The notes under the pieces: model-generated | Database searches by the model: none | What the model saw: the letters and a program-made list of their open reading frames with translations, nothing else | What the model was told of the DNA's origin: nothing | Program-made: the position numbers and the translations under genes | Shown: positions 6,193 through 7,658 of the stretch, piece after piece | Layout of the letters: each line of letters opens with the position of its first letter | Numbering within the stretch: position 1 is the first letter of the stretch | NCBI GenBank assembly: GCA_022564535.1 | Contig: JADFLD010000080.1 | Coordinates: 1 to 7,658 of the forward strand | Direction: 5' to 3' | DNA length: 7,658 nucleotides | Origin: Gemmatimonadota bacterium | GTDB taxonomy: Bacteria > Gemmatimonadota > Gemmatimonadetes > Longimicrobiales > UBA6960

Positions 6193-7371
6193 TTGGCAAC
6201 GCGCACGCGCTACCTCGCTTCGCTGAGTCTTCTCCTTTTCTTGGGCTGCGTGTCGTCTGCGGGCCCCGCGCCTGGAGGCGGTGCCGAGCCTCCCTCGCTC
6301 GACTTCGCAGCTCTGGCCGAGCGCCTGCTCGAGCGGCTCGAGCTCCGGCCGGGCGAGCGGGTGCTCCTGGTAGGCGTGCCGGGTTCGTTCGACGCTCTGG
6401 TGCCGGCATTCCGGGAGGGCGTCGCCGCGGCCGGTGCGACCGACCTCGGTGCGTGGTCCGTAGCCGGGGACACGCCGGACGCCTGGTCGACCGACTTCAC
6501 TGCCCGACTTGCCGAGGCCTCAGACGAGACGCTGGTCCGGATTCTGAGCGAGGTGGACGCGGCCGTGATGATGCCGGGAGCGAGCACGATGCATCCTATC
6601 TATGCGGGGCTTCAGGACGTGCTGCGGCGGGGCCGCGGCCGGACGGTCCACTTCCATTGGGCCGGGGCATACGCGCTCGATGGCACGCTCATGGCGCAGA
6701 CGCCCGAGTACGACGCCTTCTACCAACACGTCCTGCACGAGACCGACTACACGGCACTCGCCGCGGCGCAGGTCGGCTTCGAGCTTGCGATGCGTGGTGG
6801 AGAGGTTCGTGTCACCACGCCGGCCGGTACCGATCTCTCGTTCCGCATCGGCGACCGTCCGGTCACCAAGCAGGACGGAAACGCGTCGGCCGCTCGAGCG
6901 GCTCGGGCACTGAATCTGATCGATCGGGAGGTCGAGCTCCCGGCGGGAGCCATCCGCGTCGCTCCGTTGGAAGTGTCGGTCAACGGCGTGATCGCCTTTC
7001 CTCCGTCCGTGTGGGGTGAGACCACGGTGCACGGCCTCGTCCTGAGGTTCGAATCGGGTCGGGTCGTCGACGCCCGCGCGGAGCGAGGACTGGACGCCGT
7101 GCTGGTCGAGATGGATTCGGCCGGAGATGCCGGACGGGCGTTCCGAGAATTCGCGCTTGGCTTCAACCCGCTCCTCGCGATCCCCGAACAGGGTGACCCG
7201 TGGATCCCCTACTACGGTTACGGCGCCGGAGTGGTGCGTCTCTCGCTAGGGGACAACTCGGAGCTGGGAGGAACCGTGACCGGGGGCTACGTGCGCTGGA
7301 ATTTCTTCGTCGATGCGACTGTTACTGTCGACGGTAAAGTGTGGGTGCGTGATGGTCGATTGGTTCTGTGA
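6193..7371 (+). CDS. Lipoprotein related to M29 aminopeptidases, metal site apparently degenerate
   Basis: This 392-residue protein starts with a lipoprotein signal (MATRTRYLASLSLLLFLGC; lipobox LFLGC, Cys19), so it should be anchored in the envelope. The in-frame ATG at 6154 would add 13 residues but lacks a ribosome-binding site. The body resembles M29 (AmpS/AmpT-like) metallo-aminopeptidases, which remove N-terminal residues using two metal ions. The N-terminal part shows AERLLERLELRPGERVLL; the C-terminal part shows TPAGTDLSF, LPAGAIRVAPLEVSVNGVI, REFALGFNP, VVRLSLGDNSELGG and VRWNFFVD. By eye, ligand positions E260 and E319 are kept. The usual His in TVHIALG is R349, and the usual His and Asp in HWD/HVD are R368 and N370. 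If this alignment holds, the protein is probably not a standard aminopeptidase and may be a binding or regulatory homologue. It is transcribed divergently from the caspase-like operon and ends at TGA 7369-7371, 18 bases before a terminator. Confidence 0.75.
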   Translation: MATRTRYLASLSLLLFLGCVSSAGPAPGGGAEPPSLDFAALAERLLERLELRPGERVLLVGVPGSFDALVPAFREGVAAAGATDLGAWSVAGDTPDAWSTDFTARLAEASDETLVRILSEVDAAVMMPGASTMHPIYAGLQDVLRRGRGRTVHFHWAGAYALDGTLMAQTPEYDAFYQHVLHETDYTALAAAQVGFELAMRGGEVRVTTPAGTDLSFRIGDRPVTKQDGNASAARAARALNLIDREVELPAGAIRVAPLEVSVNGVIAFPPSVWGETTVHGLVLRFESGRVVDARAERGLDAVLVEMDSAGDAGRAFREFALGFNPLLAIPEQGDPWIPYYGYGAGVVRLSLGDNSELGGTVTGGYVRWNFFVDATVTVDGKVWVRDGRLVL

Positions 7372-7389
7372 GCCTGGATAAAGAATTCG

Positions 7390-7422
7390 GCAGGCGATGT
7401 TTCTTATTGTCTGCGGTTTTTT
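7390..7422 (+). terminator. Intrinsic terminator after the M29-like gene
   Basis: Stem GCAGGCGAT (7390-7398) pairs with ATTGTCTGC (7406-7414) over 9 positions with two G-U wobbles, around a 7-base loop. After two G residues comes a run of six T (7417-7422). It lies 18 bases beyond the TGA, as expected for a rho-independent terminator. A wider GCCTGG/CCAGGC pair (7371-7376 with 7430-7435) encloses it. Confidence 0.65.
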
Positions 7423-7437
7423 CCAGCAACCAGGCCC

Positions 7438-7466
7438 TTGCCTCACGCGAATTGTACCGGTATAGA
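7438..7466 (+). promoter_or_regulatory. Possible sigma-70-like promoter for the right-edge gene
   Basis: TTGCCT (7438-7443) and TATAGA (7461-7466) are separated by exactly 17 bases, each matching four of six consensus positions. Transcription would start near 7473 and leave a leader of about 85 bases, in which I see no riboswitch-like structure. The AT-rich local composition makes chance matches easier. Confidence 0.3.
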
Positions 7467-7556
7467 TAAAGTCACTGTCCCCGGAAGTTTCCGTTTTTAC
7501 GCAAACCTTCGTCTGGTTGGTTAGTGGGGCAGTAACATAAGGGGAGAATAAACCAG

Positions 7557-7658
7557 ATGTTGAAAATTACTTCTTACTCAACGTTCGCGACCTGGATGCT
7601 ATGGGTGGTCACGGCAGCATGTATAGCAGCGGTTCCCGCCGTTGCACAGCCCGTTCCA
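7557..7658 (+). CDS. Exported protein of unknown function, N-terminal 34 codons; runs off the right edge
   Basis: ATG 7557 opens a frame that stays open to the window end. It encodes a signal peptide: basic start MLK, hydrophobic stretch WMLWVVTAACIAAVP, and a likely signal peptidase I site at AVA-Q (about residue 30). A cysteine inside the stretch (TAAC) is a poor lipobox match. GGGGAG at 7541-7546, 10 bases upstream, is a plausible ribosome-binding site. The gene is AT-richer than the middle block (about 48% GC locally) and lies beyond the terminator, so it is an independent transcript. Nothing of the mature protein beyond QPVP is visible, so no function can be given. Confidence 0.65.
   Translation, partial: MLKITSYSTFATWMLWVVTAACIAAVPAVAQPVP

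Noticed and set aside
1292..7395. CCGAATT-type motif in opposite orientation near both block edges (about 1294 and 7384), as possible island ends
   Set aside because: Only about seven bases match and the copies do not sit at the inferred joints; chance is sufficient.
7372..7556. tRNA or structured RNA in the right-hand gap
   Set aside because: No cloverleaf or T-loop motif is present; the folded part is explained by the terminator hairpin.

Overview
The window has three blocks that differ in base composition and gene type. The left block (about 1-1345, mixed GC) reads leftwards. It carries the 5' part of nuoN, a universal stress protein gene broken by an in-frame amber codon, and a 5' fragment of pth. 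Just upstream of pth is an acidic, lysine-rich tail that resembles the C-terminus of ribosomal protein L25, the usual pth neighbour. This is core bacterial DNA, but two of its genes are broken, so it is either decaying or badly joined.

The middle block (about 1345-7371) is clearly GC-richer (sampled lines 65-77% G+C). It looks like an environmental, Gram-negative, Gemmatimonadota-like genome: exported proteins with AxA signal peptides, a lipoprotein, and Big2/LVIVD repeat architecture. This taxonomic guess is weak and comes from remembered family resemblance only. Three leftward genes form a likely operon: an exported caspase-like (C14) peptidase whose C-terminus looks like a CsgG-fold domain, then a CsgG-family protein with a FlgT_C-like end, then a large exported protein with Ig-like domains and an LVIVD beta-propeller. 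Divergent from it is a lipoprotein related to M29 aminopeptidases in which three of the five expected metal ligands appear replaced.

The right block (7372-7658, about 48% GC) holds a good intrinsic terminator for the M29-like gene, a possible promoter, and the first 34 codons of a rightward gene encoding an exported protein that runs off the window.

The most interesting content is the caspase/CsgG-like/propeller gene set. It could be a cell-envelope module in which a caspase-like protease and a CsgG-fold partner share a structural domain. The joints at about 1345 and possibly 7372 need checking first. The left joint fuses the propeller gene in frame to an unrelated tail, which could reflect a chimeric assembly as easily as gene transfer.
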